From Anaerocolumna sp. MB42-C2 (lineage in GTDB: Bacteria > Bacillota > Clostridia > Lachnospirales > Lachnospiraceae), in the NCBI RefSeq assembly GCF_030913705.1, contig NZ_CP133190.1:3743501-3807500 (forward strand): a stretch of 64,000 nucleotides of DNA. Reading direction: 5' to 3'. Every line of letters begins with the position of its first letter. Within the stretch, counting starts at the first letter, position 1. The translations under genes and the position numbers were made by a program. Shown in pieces: positions 44,051 through 53,190 of this stretch. The notes beneath the pieces are model-generated. The model ran no database searches, had not been told where the DNA came from, and worked only from the letters and a program-made list of their open reading frames with translations.

Positions 44051-45370
44051 ATGGGAACAGCGACATTTATAGGCGGCATTCATCCCTATGAAGGTAAGGA
44101 ATTATCGAAAGATAAGCCAGTCACCGAATTAGTGCCCAGGGGTGAAATGGTATATCCATTGGCTCAGCATATTGGTAAACCGGCGATGCCGCTCGTATCT
44201 AAAGGTGATTATGTTTTGATGGGGCAAAAAATTGGGGAAGCCGATGGATTTGTTTCATCCAATATAATAAGCTCCGTATCGGGTACCGTCAAAGGAATCG
44301 AACCAAGACTGACAGTGTCCGGCATTATGGCATCTGCTATCATTATTGAAAATGATAATAATTATAAAGCTCTGGAAGGACTGGGGCAAAAGAGGGATTA
44401 TAGCAAATTAAGTAAAGGTGAGATTAGGGATATCATAAAAGAAGCCGGTCTTGTAGGACTTGGTGGTGCAGCTTTTCCTACTCATGTTAAATTAACTCCT
44501 AAGGATGACAATAAAATTGACTATGTAATTGTTAATGCGGCAGAATGTGAGCCGTATCTGACCTCTGATTACAGAATGTTAATCGAAGAACCTGAAAAAT
44601 TAGTTGAGGGTCTTAAAATTGAATTGAGCCTGTTTCCTAATGCAAAAGGTATTATTGCCATAGAAGATAATAAGCCGGATGCGATTGCTAAGATGCAGGA
44701 ATTAGTAAAAGAGGAATCCAGAATTGAAGTAAAACCTCTTAAGACGAAATATCCTCAGGGAGGAGAACGTTTTCTGATCTATGCTGCAACCGGACGCAAG
44801 ATAAATTCTTCACTTTTACCGCTGCATGCCGGATGTATTGTAAATAATGTTGACACTGTAATTTCGATTTATATGGCTGTTGCAATGTCAACTCCTTTAA
44901 TGCGCAGAATAGTTACGGTTACGGGGGATGCCATAAAAGATCCCAGGAATTTTAATGTAAAGATAGGTACGAATTACAGAGAATTAATTGAAGCGGCAGG
45001 AGGATTTATAAAAGAACCGGAAAAGGTAATATCCGGGGGTCCCATGATGGGTCAGGCTTTATACTCCTTAGATATTCCGGTTACAAAAACTTCCTCAGCA
45101 CTGCTTGCCTATGGGAAAGACAGGGCGGCCAGAATGCAGTCTTCAGCCTGTATACGTTGCGGCAGATGTGCAGCAGCCTGTCCTAGTCGTATTATACCCC
45201 AAAAATTATATGAGTATTCACAGCGGTTTGACAGTGAGAACTTTATTAAATTTAATGGAATGGAATGCTGTGACTGCGGCAGCTGTACCTTTGTGTGCCC
45301 AGCAAAATTAAACCTGAATCAATCCTTTAAAGAGATGAGAGCCAGTATACTAAGCAGCAGAAAAAAGTAG
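44051..45370 (+). CDS. rnfC: Rnf complex subunit C
   Basis: 439 aa, cytosolic face of the Na+/H+-pumping ferredoxin:NAD+ oxidoreductase; binds NADH, FMN and two [4Fe-4S] clusters. Glycine-rich GLVGLGGAAFPTHVKL (NADH/FMN), YPQGGERFL, and C-terminal cluster motifs CIRCGRCAAACP and CCDCGSCTFVCP. First gene of rnfCDGEAB, all on one strand with gaps of at most 19 bases. Confidence 0.95.
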   Translation: MGTATFIGGIHPYEGKELSKDKPVTELVPRGEMVYPLAQHIGKPAMPLVSKGDYVLMGQKIGEADGFVSSNIISSVSGTVKGIEPRLTVSGIMASAIIIENDNNYKALEGLGQKRDYSKLSKGEIRDIIKEAGLVGLGGAAFPTHVKLTPKDDNKIDYVIVNAAECEPYLTSDYRMLIEEPEKLVEGLKIELSLFPNAKGIIAIEDNKPDAIAKMQELVKEESRIEVKPLKTKYPQGGERFLIYAATGRKINSSLLPLHAGCIVNNVDTVISIYMAVAMSTPLMRRIVTVTGDAIKDPRNFNVKIGTNYRELIEAAGGFIKEPEKVISGGPMMGQALYSLDIPVTKTSSALLAYGKDRAARMQSSACIRCGRCAAACPSRIIPQKLYEYSQRFDSENFIKFNGMECCDCGSCTFVCPAKLNLNQSFKEMRASILSSRKK

Positions 45371-45389
45371 AAAGAAAGAGGTGCCGATT

Positions 45390-46394
45390 TTGAGCAATTT
45401 GTATAATGTGTCCGCTTCTCCTCACACAAGAAGCCGGGTGACCACAACAACAATTATGCAGGATGTGGCGATTGCGCTGATTCCTGCCAGTATATTCGGA
45501 ATTTTTAACTTTGGTTTGAAAGCCTTATTGATTATCTTAACATCTATTGTAACCAGTATATTAACGGAATATGTATACGAAAAGGCGATGAAAAAACCGC
45601 TTACGACAGGGGATTACAGTGCTGTTGTCACAGGTTTATTATTAGCCCTTAATCTTTCAGCTTCTGTGCCGTTATGGATTCCGGTAATAGGTAGTATTTT
45701 CGCTATTCTTGTTGTAAAAATGCTCTATGGCGGTATCGGTCAGAATTTTATGAATCCGGCTCTGGCAGCAAGGTGTTTTTTATTAATCAGTTTTGCCGGA
45801 AGAATGAATAACTTTCAGATATCTGCAATTACGGACACTGGATCCGCACCAAATCTTTTCCAGTATTTAAGTAAAGGCGTAATAGCCATAGACGGTGTAT
45901 CCGGTGCAACTCCTCTTGCAGCTTTACGCGCGGGAGAATCAGTTGATATCATGAATCTGTTTATCGGAAGAACAGCCGGGACCATAGGTGAGACCAGTGT
46001 AGCCGCAATCTTAATAGGTGCTGCTTATTTACTCCTTAAGAAAGTTATAACCTGGAGAATTCCGGTAATGTATCTGGCTTCTTTTTCCTTATTTGTTGTA
46101 TTATTCGGAGGAAAAGGATTAGATCCGAACTTTTTAATCGGCCATCTGTTCGGAGGCGGCCTTATGTTAGGCGCTTTCTTTATGGCAACGGACTACTCCA
46201 CCAGCCCAATTACTACTAAGGGGCATATTGTATACGGAATCATCCTGGGTATTATGACCGGACTGTTCCGGCTATTCGGGGCATCTCCGGAAGGGGTATC
46301 CTTTGCAATAATATTCTGCAACTTATTGGTTCCGCTGATTGAGAAATTTACTCTGCCAAACATGTTTGGAAAGGAGGCCAAAGCAAATGAGTAA
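45390..46394 (+). CDS. rnfD: Rnf complex subunit D
   Basis: 334 aa integral membrane subunit with covalent FMN, expected on Thr of DGVSGATPL (near residue 170). TTG 45390 has GAGGTG six bases upstream; the in-frame GTG at 45381 is part of that site. NFMNPALAARCF and FMATDYSTSPIT are typical RnfD/NqrB motifs. It overlaps rnfG by eight bases. Confidence 0.93.
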   Translation: MSNLYNVSASPHTRSRVTTTTIMQDVAIALIPASIFGIFNFGLKALLIILTSIVTSILTEYVYEKAMKKPLTTGDYSAVVTGLLLALNLSASVPLWIPVIGSIFAILVVKMLYGGIGQNFMNPALAARCFLLISFAGRMNNFQISAITDTGSAPNLFQYLSKGVIAIDGVSGATPLAALRAGESVDIMNLFIGRTAGTIGETSVAAILIGAAYLLLKKVITWRIPVMYLASFSLFVVLFGGKGLDPNFLIGHLFGGGLMLGAFFMATDYSTSPITTKGHIVYGIILGIMTGLFRLFGASPEGVSFAIIFCNLLVPLIEKFTLPNMFGKEAKANE

Positions 46395-47028
46395 TGAAAT
46401 AAATGTAAGTAAAAAAGGCACAATTTTAAAGGATGCCTTAATACTGTTTGCCATCACTTTAATTGCGGGATTTGCTTTAGGCTTTGTACATGAAATTACA
46501 GTCCCTGCAATAGAGGAGCAGAATCTAAAGGCTAAGATGGAAGCTTACCAAACAGTATTTCCGGGAGCTTTAGAGTTTAAAGAAGATAAAACATTGACAC
46601 TTAAAACCGGTGAAGCAGCTAAAGTATTAGAGCCAAAGGGGTATACCAATATAAGTATTGATGAAGCGCTTATTGCAACGGATGAAGCCGGTAACAAGCT
46701 TGGTTATGTGGTAGTAGTTACCACACAGGAGGGTTATGGCGGAGCGATTACCTTATCCTTAGGTTATGCTGAGGATGGTACGGTTAAAGGAATGGAAATT
46801 CTATCCATGAATGAAACAGCGGGACTTGGTGCAAAAGCTTCGACAAAAGAATTTAAACAACAGTTTGCAGACAAAAAAGTCGCTGAATTTGCTTATACCA
46901 AAACCGGTGCAAAAAATGAAAATGAAATCGATGCTTTAAGTGGTGCCACAATTACCACAAGAGCAGTGACAAATGCAGTGAATTCAGGATTATGCTTCAT
47001 TACGGATTTAGTGGAAGCAGGAAATTAA
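46387..47028 (+). CDS. rnfG: Rnf complex subunit G
   Basis: 213 aa, one N-terminal membrane helix and an extracytoplasmic FMN-binding domain. The flavinylation motif is DALSGATITTRAV near the C-terminus; TAGLGAKASTKEFKQQF is the usual preceding motif. ATG 46387 is preceded by AAAGGAGG. It serves as the reference for the split domain in the 10042 protein. Confidence 0.93.
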   Translation: MSNEINVSKKGTILKDALILFAITLIAGFALGFVHEITVPAIEEQNLKAKMEAYQTVFPGALEFKEDKTLTLKTGEAAKVLEPKGYTNISIDEALIATDEAGNKLGYVVVVTTQEGYGGAITLSLGYAEDGTVKGMEILSMNETAGLGAKASTKEFKQQFADKKVAEFAYTKTGAKNENEIDALSGATITTRAVTNAVNSGLCFITDLVEAGN

Positions 47029-47043
47029 AAAGGAGGGGATAGG

Positions 47044-47814
47044 ATGAGTCAGAATAACGAAAACAGTAACAAACTGCAAAAAGAAGAAAAGAAAAATTAC
47101 CTGGAACCTTTTATGAACGGACTTATAAAAGAGAATCCTACTTTTATCTTAATGCTTGGTTTATGCCCTACTTTAGCTGTTACAACCTCGGCTAGCAATG
47201 CAATCGGAATGGGGTTGTCTTCCACTGCGGTATTGGTATGCGCTAATTTTTTGGTATCCTTATTAAGAAATATCATACCAAGTAAAGTAAGAATGCCTTC
47301 TTATATTGTTATTGTAGCTTCTTTTGTTACAATAGTACAATTTTTATTACAGGGTTATGTACCGGCCATATATGAATCGCTGGGTATTTATATTCCACTT
47401 ATCGTAGTAAACTGTATTATCCTCGGCAGGGCGGAAGCTTATGCAAATAAGCATTCTGTGGGTCTTGCCGTTATGGATGGTTTAGGAATGGGATTTGGCT
47501 TTACGATAGGTCTTCTGTTTATAGGAATGTTTAGAGAGATACTTGGAGCAGGGACAATCTTTAATATTCAGATTATGCCAAAAGCATTTGAGCCGGCGAC
47601 AATCTTTATCTTGGCTCCGGGAGCTTTCTTTGTATTGGCAGTCTTAACAGCGCTTCAGAATAAGTTTAAATTAAAATCTGCTACCAATGGCTCGTCCCCG
47701 GATTCAAACCTTGCCTGTGGGGGAGATTGCCAGGCCTGCGGTGGGATTTCCTGCATGGTTAACAGAGAAAAGTTAGAATTCGATAAAATAAATAATAAAG
47801 CAGATAAAGAATAA
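47044..47814 (+). CDS. rnfE: Rnf complex subunit E with a cysteine-rich tail
   Basis: 256 aa, six membrane helices (PTFILMLGLCPTLAVT, GLGMGFGFTIGLL). The last 40 residues extend beyond the usual core and contain CGGDCQACGGISC, a five-... four-cysteine cluster facing the cytosol if the topology is standard. It might bind metal or an Fe-S cluster. AGGAGG before the ATG. Confidence 0.92.
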   Translation: MSQNNENSNKLQKEEKKNYLEPFMNGLIKENPTFILMLGLCPTLAVTTSASNAIGMGLSSTAVLVCANFLVSLLRNIIPSKVRMPSYIVIVASFVTIVQFLLQGYVPAIYESLGIYIPLIVVNCIILGRAEAYANKHSVGLAVMDGLGMGFGFTIGLLFIGMFREILGAGTIFNIQIMPKAFEPATIFILAPGAFFVLAVLTALQNKFKLKSATNGSSPDSNLACGGDCQACGGISCMVNREKLEFDKINNKADKE

Positions 47815-47829
47815 GGAGGAAAGATTTAG

Positions 47830-48405
47830 ATGGGAGAATTATTACTGATCTTTATAGGATCCGCATTAGTCAGCAATGTCGTACTAAGTCAGTTCCTTGG
47901 CTTATGTTCTTTTGTCGGCGTATCCAAAAAAGTAAATACGGCAATGGGAATGGGGTTTGCAGTTATCTTTGTAACTACAATTGCTTCAATCTGTACCAGC
48001 TTAATCTATAAATTTATATTAATACCCAGTGGTCTTGAATATTTGCAGACAATAGTGTTTATCTTGGTTATAGCAGCTTTGGTGCAATTTGTAGAGATGG
48101 TTATTAAGAAATACAGTCCTGCACTTTATAATGCACTGGGTGTATATCTGGCCTTAATTACAACCAATTGCGCCGTATTAGGTGTGGCCCTCATTAATGT
48201 TAAAAAAGATTATGGTATTCTTACCAGTATTGTTAATGGTGTGGGAACAGCAGTCGGTTACCTGATAGCCATAATTCTTTTGGCGGGTATCAGGGAAAGA
48301 ATCGAACACAACGATGTCACGAAATCATTTCAGGGAATGCCCATCGTACTGATAACGTCAGGACTTATGGCAATTGCATTCTTTGGTTTCTCCGGTTTAA
48401 TATAG
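47830..48405 (+). CDS. rnfA: Rnf complex subunit A
   Basis: 191 aa, six membrane helices, partner of RnfE around a buried [2Fe-2S] centre; motif SQFLGLCSFVGVSKK and the second-half TTNCAVLGVAL carry the expected cysteines. Starts 15 bases after rnfE with AGGAGG. Confidence 0.95.
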   Translation: MGELLLIFIGSALVSNVVLSQFLGLCSFVGVSKKVNTAMGMGFAVIFVTTIASICTSLIYKFILIPSGLEYLQTIVFILVIAALVQFVEMVIKKYSPALYNALGVYLALITTNCAVLGVALINVKKDYGILTSIVNGVGTAVGYLIAIILLAGIRERIEHNDVTKSFQGMPIVLITSGLMAIAFFGFSGLI

Positions 48406-48418
48406 GAGGTAGGAATAG

Positions 48419-49294
48419 ATGAATATAACAATTATAAATGGTATTCTGCTAAATAGTTTTCCTGTTTTAGCTCTTAATTTAGCCGGAGTAGGAGTAGCAA
48501 CCCTGTTAATCAGTGCGACCGGAATTATCATCGGCCTGTTTCTTGGCCTGGCTGCTAAAAAATTAGAAGTTGAAATAGATGAAAAAGAACAGTTAGTACG
48601 AGAGCTTTTGCCCGGAAATAACTGTGGAGCCTGCGGATATCCCGGTTGTGACAATCTGGCACAGGCAATTGCGTCAGGTAATGCACCTGTAAATGCCTGT
48701 CCGGTAGCTAACAGTAAAGTTCATGGGCAGATTGCCGAAGTAATGGGTACGGTTGCTCAGGAGACAGAAAGACAAGTTGCATTTGTAAAATGCGCCGGCA
48801 CTTGTGATAAAACAAAAGTAAAATATAACTATTACGGAATTCAAGATTGTAAAAAGGCAGCTTTTACACCGGGAAAAGGTCCGAAACAATGCGGTTATGG
48901 CTGCACCGGTTTTGGTTCCTGTGTTAAGGTATGTCAGTTTGATGCAATCCATGTAGTAGACGGTGTTGCAATCGTAGACAAGGAAAAATGTACTTCCTGC
49001 GGTTTATGTATTAAAGAATGTCCTAATAATTTAATAGAATTAGTACCTTATAATTCCGGACATTTTGTAAGGTGCAATTCAAAGGATAAAGGTAAAGAGG
49101 TAAAAGCGGGCTGCAGTATTGGCTGTATCGGTTGCATGATGTGTGTGAAAGCCTGTGAGTTTGATGCGGTAAAAGTTGAAAATAATCTTGCCCGGATTGA
49201 TTACACGAAATGTACGAATTGCGGTAAATGTGCAGAGAAATGTCCTACCAAGGTAATTCTGGCAGATTTGAAAGAGCATTCCGTCAGTTTATAG
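48419..49294 (+). CDS. rnfB: Rnf complex subunit B
   Basis: 291 aa ferredoxin-like subunit: N-terminal membrane helix, then the CGACGYPGCDNLA cluster domain, and three further ferredoxin-type motifs including CTSCGLCIKECP, CIGCMMCVKACE and CTNCGKCAEKCP. It takes electrons from cytosolic ferredoxin. Last rnf gene. Confidence 0.95.
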   Translation: MNITIINGILLNSFPVLALNLAGVGVATLLISATGIIIGLFLGLAAKKLEVEIDEKEQLVRELLPGNNCGACGYPGCDNLAQAIASGNAPVNACPVANSKVHGQIAEVMGTVAQETERQVAFVKCAGTCDKTKVKYNYYGIQDCKKAAFTPGKGPKQCGYGCTGFGSCVKVCQFDAIHVVDGVAIVDKEKCTSCGLCIKECPNNLIELVPYNSGHFVRCNSKDKGKEVKAGCSIGCIGCMMCVKACEFDAVKVENNLARIDYTKCTNCGKCAEKCPTKVILADLKEHSVSL

Positions 49295-49389
49295 ATAAGA
49301 AACAGATTGAAGTTTTTGGCTGATAAAACAATAAGAATGAGGTTAACTCAATCATAAAATGTATTAAGGGTATGCCGATTAAGAGAAGG

Positions 49390-49477
49390 GGATGCTGCGA
49401 AATTCAAAGCTTTTTTGGGAGAAAATAAAAGGAAAGCCCAGGTTTTGCCCTGTAAGTGAATTTTTTGCAGCAGCTCC
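49390..49477. repeat. Long imperfect palindrome, family A copy 6
   Basis: GGATGCTGCGAAATTCA and TGAATTTTTTGCAGCAGCTCC close a unit between rnfB and the Gx gene. It may end the rnf transcript. Confidence 0.55.
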
Positions 49478-49535
49478 TTTTGGCATATTTATACAGTTAA
49501 TGTATATGGGAGTAGAAAAGAAAGGAAGATTACAG

Positions 49536-50036
49536 ATGAATAATTCTAAAGCTAAAAGAGTAGCGTTTTACGGAATGTTTGTTGCTCTGGCTTTTGTATT
49601 CAGCTATATAGAAGTGCTGATTCCCTTCTCCGTAGGAATTCCGGGCGTTAAGCTCGGGCTTGCGAATATTGTGGTCTTGACGGCATTATACGCGATGGGA
49701 GTTAAGGAAGCCTTTGTTATATCCTGTATACGTATTGTACTGGTTGGATTTACTTTTGGTAATATGTTCAGTATTTTATACAGTCTGGCAGGAGGAATCT
49801 TAAGCTGGCTGATTATGTGCATTTGTAAAAAATCTAAAGTATTTAGTATGATTGGTGTCAGCATAGCCGGAGGTATCAGCCATAATATCGGACAGATAGT
49901 GGTGGCGGCTATTGTTCTCCGAACGCAAAGTATTGTATATTATCTGCCTGTTTTACTCATTTCAGGTATTATAACAGGGCTTCTGATAGGACTTCTCGGA
50001 GTCTGGCTGTTAAAAGTACAGATGAAGATGTTGTGA
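49536..50036 (+). CDS. Gx-transporter family membrane protein (EetB-like candidate)
   Basis: 166 aa, five to six membrane helices, with PGVKLGLANIVVLTALY and FGNMFSILYSLAGGILSW, the PF07456 pattern often annotated as heptaprenyl diphosphate synthase component I. Resembles ECF S-components, so it may import a quinone precursor or flavin. ATG 49536 follows AAAGGAAG; the longer open frame runs through the palindrome. In extracellular electron transfer loci this family neighbours a NusG-domain-II protein. Confidence 0.83.
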   Translation: MNNSKAKRVAFYGMFVALAFVFSYIEVLIPFSVGIPGVKLGLANIVVLTALYAMGVKEAFVISCIRIVLVGFTFGNMFSILYSLAGGILSWLIMCICKKSKVFSMIGVSIAGGISHNIGQIVVAAIVLRTQSIVYYLPVLLISGIITGLLIGLLGVWLLKVQMKML

Positions 50037-50126
50037 CTATCATGGCTTTAGTTCCGGCAGACACAGATATGTTTTTTCGGAGGACTGAATAGTTACAAAA
50101 TATTAGTGTTTTAGAGGTAAAAGACA

Positions 50127-51149
50127 GTGGCAAAAAAAGTGGCTACAATAAAAGATATTTCACTAAGCTGCGGTGTATCGGTTTCTACTGTAAGCAAAGC
50201 ATTAAACGGATATCAGGACATTAGTGAAGCAACAAGGGAAATGATTATAAAAGCAGCCAGGGAAGCCGGATATTTTCCGGAGGCCAATGTAAGGGCGTTA
50301 AAGATGAAAAAGACGTATAACATTGGCGTTTTATTTTCTACACTTTCTAAGCATGGATTGCGTAATGAATATTTTGCACATATTTTGGCTTCCTTTAAAG
50401 AAAAGGCAGCTAAACGGGGTTATGATATTACTTTTATAGAACACAATATAGGTAATCGGAAAATGACTTATCTGGACCATTGCCGTTTACGGAATTTTGA
50501 TGGAGTGTTTATAGCATGTGCGGAATTTACGGAACCGGAAGTTCTGGAATTAGTAAACAGCGACTATCCTGTTGTTACCATAGACCATGCATTTAACGAA
50601 GCAATATCCGTTTTATCCGACAATGTTGAGGGTATGCGTCAGCTGACTCAATATATAATAGACCAGGGACATAGAAAGATAGCTTATATTCATGGAACGA
50701 AATCATCCGTTACTCATAACAGATTGGTAAGCTTTCATAATGTTTTAAAGGAAAATGGTATAACTGTTCCTGAGGAATATTTTGCCCAGGGTATATACCG
50801 AAGTGCGGAATCCTCAGAAAAATTAGCACTGCACCTGCTTAACCTTAAGGATCCGCCTACTTGTATTATCGCATCAGATGATTATGCTGCTTTAGGTGTA
50901 ATGAATACGGCAAGGCGGATGGGCCTTAAAATCCCTGAGGATATTTCTGTAGCAGGATACGATGGAATCTCGGTTGCCCAGGCGCTTGAACCGAAGTTGA
51001 CGACAATCAAGCAGGATACGGATAAGATAGGTTTCGAAGCGGCTAGACAGCTAATTAACTTAATAGAAAATCCGATGTCTACATCGCTGGATACCATTTA
51101 TCTAAAAGTTCAACTGGTTAAGGGTGGATCTGTCCGTAATCTTCGTTAG
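50127..51149 (+). CDS. LacI-family regulator
   Basis: 340 aa: HTH ATIKDISLSCGVSVSTVSKAL, then an effector domain with SDDYAALGVMNTARRMG and GYDGISVAQALEP. GTG start. It has no sugar genes beside it, lying between the Gx gene and the ribosomal block, so its target is unknown. Closed by a strong hairpin at 51175. Confidence 0.87.
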   Translation: MAKKVATIKDISLSCGVSVSTVSKALNGYQDISEATREMIIKAAREAGYFPEANVRALKMKKTYNIGVLFSTLSKHGLRNEYFAHILASFKEKAAKRGYDITFIEHNIGNRKMTYLDHCRLRNFDGVFIACAEFTEPEVLELVNSDYPVVTIDHAFNEAISVLSDNVEGMRQLTQYIIDQGHRKIAYIHGTKSSVTHNRLVSFHNVLKENGITVPEEYFAQGIYRSAESSEKLALHLLNLKDPPTCIIASDDYAALGVMNTARRMGLKIPEDISVAGYDGISVAQALEPKLTTIKQDTDKIGFEAARQLINLIENPMSTSLDTIYLKVQLVKGGSVRNLR

Positions 51150-51174
51150 TTTGATTGCCGGGGGTCTCCTTGTG

Positions 51175-51210
51175 TTGTTACAGTTAAGCCTTACGGCTAA
51201 ACTGTAACAA
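51175..51210. terminator. Hairpin after the LacI gene
   Basis: TTGTTACAGTTaAGCC and GGCTaAACTGTAACAA around TTAC, a 16-bp stem, with no T-run. The ends match the GTTAC/GTAACAA edges of the family B repeats. Confidence 0.65.
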
Positions 51211-51261
51211 ATGATACATAGCACATAAGTCTCGGGGGTTCTCAGTTCTTGACTTCGCTAC

Positions 51262-51306
51262 ATTCACAAAAAACACGTCGCGTTGTTGCCTGTGAACAGT
51301 AACAAC
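51262..51306. repeat. Dispersed hairpin repeat, family B copy 3
   Basis: ATTCACAAA, ACACGTCGCGTTG, then CCTGTGAACAGTAACAA. The ACACGTCGCGTT block returns inverted at 55355-55370. Confidence 0.5.
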
Positions 51307-51393
51307 AGTTATCCTGTATTTCACTTATTTATAAATAAAACTTGAATTATTTCTTAAGAAGTATTATAATTATATAGCATTTTAAAAAAAATA

Positions 51394-51422
51394 TTGACGT
51401 ATGTTGTAGAGTATGTTATATT
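51394..51422 (+). promoter_or_regulatory. Sigma-A promoter of rpmG-secE-nusG
   Basis: TTGACG, 17-bp spacer, TATATT, with a 5' UTR of about 130 bases. Confidence 0.65.
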
Positions 51423-51561
51423 AGACTAGCGATGGAAGAGGTCTTTTTTTTATGCCTAAAAACCCTGTGTACCGTATATTTTACACAAAATCTTAATTAT
51501 CAGCAAATTAAGGGTAAAATGAAAGTTCACTAATTTTAAAATTTAAGCGGAGGTGGAAGTT

Positions 51562-51711
51562 GTGCGCGTAAAGATCACATTGGCATGTACAGAATGTAAA
51601 CAACGTAATTATAACATGACAAAGGAAAAGAAAACACATCCAGACAGAATGGAAACAAAAAAATATTGTAAGTTCTGTAAGTCACACACATTACACAAAG
51701 AAACAAAATAA
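51562..51711 (+). CDS. rpmG: 50S ribosomal protein L33
   Basis: 49 aa, translated from a GTG with GGAGGTGG eight bases upstream. Four cysteines in two pairs (CTECKQRNY and [10 protein letters not shown]) mark the zinc-binding form of L33, and [14 protein letters not shown] is typical. It sits before secE-nusG as in most Firmicutes. No tRNA-Trp gene was seen in the following gap. Confidence 0.93.
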   Translation: MRVKITLACTECKQRNYNMTKEKKTHPDRMETKKYCKFCKSHTLHKETK

Positions 51712-51844
51712 GATGTCTAATCTTCTATACAAGCAGAGCAATTATATAAAGAGTTTAAGTGTGTTCTGTAACTACAGTTTATAAGAACCGGTACAGATGC
51801 TTAACAACTTTATAACTGCATTGTTAAGAAAGGAAAGTGAAAAC

Positions 51845-52054
51845 ATGGGAGAAACTGCTAATACCACAGAGAAAGCTCCAAAGAAAAGTTGGTTTAAAGG
51901 CCTGAAAGCTGAATTTAATAAAATTGTTTGGCCGGACAGGGAATCACTTGCGAAGCAGTCAGTGGCAGTCATTGTAATATCCGTAGTTTTGGGTGTAATA
52001 ATCTCTATATTGGATTTAGGTATTAAATACGGTATAGATGTTCTTATCAAATAG
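51845..52054 (+). CDS. secE: Preprotein translocase subunit SecE
   Basis: 69 aa, one membrane helix (about residues 40-62), amphipathic FKGLKAEFNKIVWPDRESL before it, the SecE signature. It clamps SecY in the Sec channel. ATG 51845 follows AAAGGAAAGTG; the longer open frame is unsupported. Confidence 0.93.
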   Translation: MGETANTTEKAPKKSWFKGLKAEFNKIVWPDRESLAKQSVAVIVISVVLGVIISILDLGIKYGIDVLIK

Positions 52055-52069
52055 GATATAGGTGATTAT

Positions 52070-52585
52070 ATGTCAAAGACGAATTGGTACGTTGTTCATA
52101 CTTACTCAGGATATGAGAATAAGGTAAAAGCCAACATTGAGAAAACAATTGAAAACAGAAAACTTCAAGATCAAATCTTAGAGGTTTCCGTTCCGCTTCA
52201 GGATGTTATTGAGGTGAAGAACGGTGTTAAGAAAAAAGTCCAGAAGAAAATGTTCCCTGGGTATGTTTTACTTAACATGGAAATGAACGATGATACTTGG
52301 TACGTAGTTCGTAATACGAGAGGCGTCACAGGATTTGTCGGTCCCGGATCGAAACCAGTTCCGTTAACGGAAACAGAAATGAAGTCAATGGGAATCAAAA
52401 AAGACGATATTGTGATAGATTTTGAGCTTGGTGATACGGTTGAAGTAATCTCCGGTGTGTGGGAGAATACCACAGGAATCATTAAGCAGATTAATACTCA
52501 TAAACAAATCGTCACAATCAGTGTTGATATGTTTGGTCGTGAAACTCCTGTCGAGATAAGTTTCACTGATATCAAGAAAATGTAA
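52070..52585 (+). CDS. nusG: Transcription termination/antitermination factor NusG
   Basis: 171 aa: NGN domain (WYVVHTYSGYENKVKANIE, MFPGYVLLNM, VRNTRGVTGFVG) and KOW domain (GDTVEVISGVWENTTGIIK). Binds RNA polymerase and influences pausing, Rho action and antitermination. Follows secE by 15 bases. Confidence 0.96.
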   Translation: MSKTNWYVVHTYSGYENKVKANIEKTIENRKLQDQILEVSVPLQDVIEVKNGVKKKVQKKMFPGYVLLNMEMNDDTWYVVRNTRGVTGFVGPGSKPVPLTETEMKSMGIKKDDIVIDFELGDTVEVISGVWENTTGIIKQINTHKQIVTISVDMFGRETPVEISFTDIKKM

Positions 52586-52633
52586 AAAACATCTAGAATA
52601 CCTAAATTCCGTTGCAGATAAAGTGAATCTAGA

Positions 52634-52730
52634 TGGTGGGAGGGTAATGGTTGCATTACAGCCATGGAAAATTGCTTCGTAATTTTCAAAATACATGATA
52701 AGAATTTGTGTATACTCCCGATAACACCAC
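52634..52730 (+). promoter_or_regulatory. L1-stalk-like RNA mimic before rplK
   Basis: GGTGGGAG at the left and CTCCCGATAACACCAC at the right frame two inner hairpins (GGTTG/CAGCC and GAAAATT/AATTTTC). The flanks resemble the L1-binding region of 23S rRNA (GGUGGGAG and GAAAUACCACC). Ribosomal protein L1 is known to repress its own operon through such mimics. A near-identical copy lies before rplA. Confidence 0.7.
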
Positions 52731-52751
52731 AATTTTAGGAGGTATGCTATA

Positions 52752-53177
52752 ATGGCAAAGAAAGTTACAGGTTACATTAAATTACAAATCCCTGCTGCAA
52801 AGGCTACACCGGCTCCACCGGTTGGACCAGCTTTAGGTCAGCATGGTGTTAATATCGTACAGTTTACAAAAGAATTTAACGCAAGAACAGCAGATCAAGA
52901 AGGAATGATTATTCCTGTTGTAATTACAGTATATCAGGATAGAAGCTTCAGCTTCATTACAAAAACTCCGCCTGCTGCAGTTCTTTTAAAGAAAGCATGT
53001 AATCTTAAGTCCGGTTCTGCGGTACCGAATAAGACCAAGGTTGCTACCATAACAAAAGCAGAAGTACAGAAAATAGCAGAACTTAAGATGCCTGATTTAA
53101 ATGCAGCAAATATTGATTCAGCAATCAGTATGATATCCGGTACTGCAAGAAGTATGGGAATCACTGTAGTTGACTAA
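52752..53177 (+). CDS. rplK: 50S ribosomal protein L11
   Basis: 141 aa, standard length. Motifs PAGKATP-like [28 protein letters not shown] and [11 protein letters not shown]. Binds the GTPase-associated region of 23S rRNA. Starts 21 bases after the L1-stalk mimic with AGGAGG. Confidence 0.97.
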   Translation: MAKKVTGYIKLQIPAAKATPAPPVGPALGQHGVNIVQFTKEFNARTADQEGMIIPVVITVYQDRSFSFITKTPPAAVLLKKACNLKSGSAVPNKTKVATITKAEVQKIAELKMPDLNAANIDSAISMISGTARSMGITVVD

Positions 53178-53190
53178 GTAATAGCAATTA

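Noticed and set aside
49392..49535. N-terminal extension of the Gx-transporter frame
   Set aside because: It lies in a palindrome and adds a sequence unlike the family; ATG 49536 has a clear Shine-Dalgarno site.
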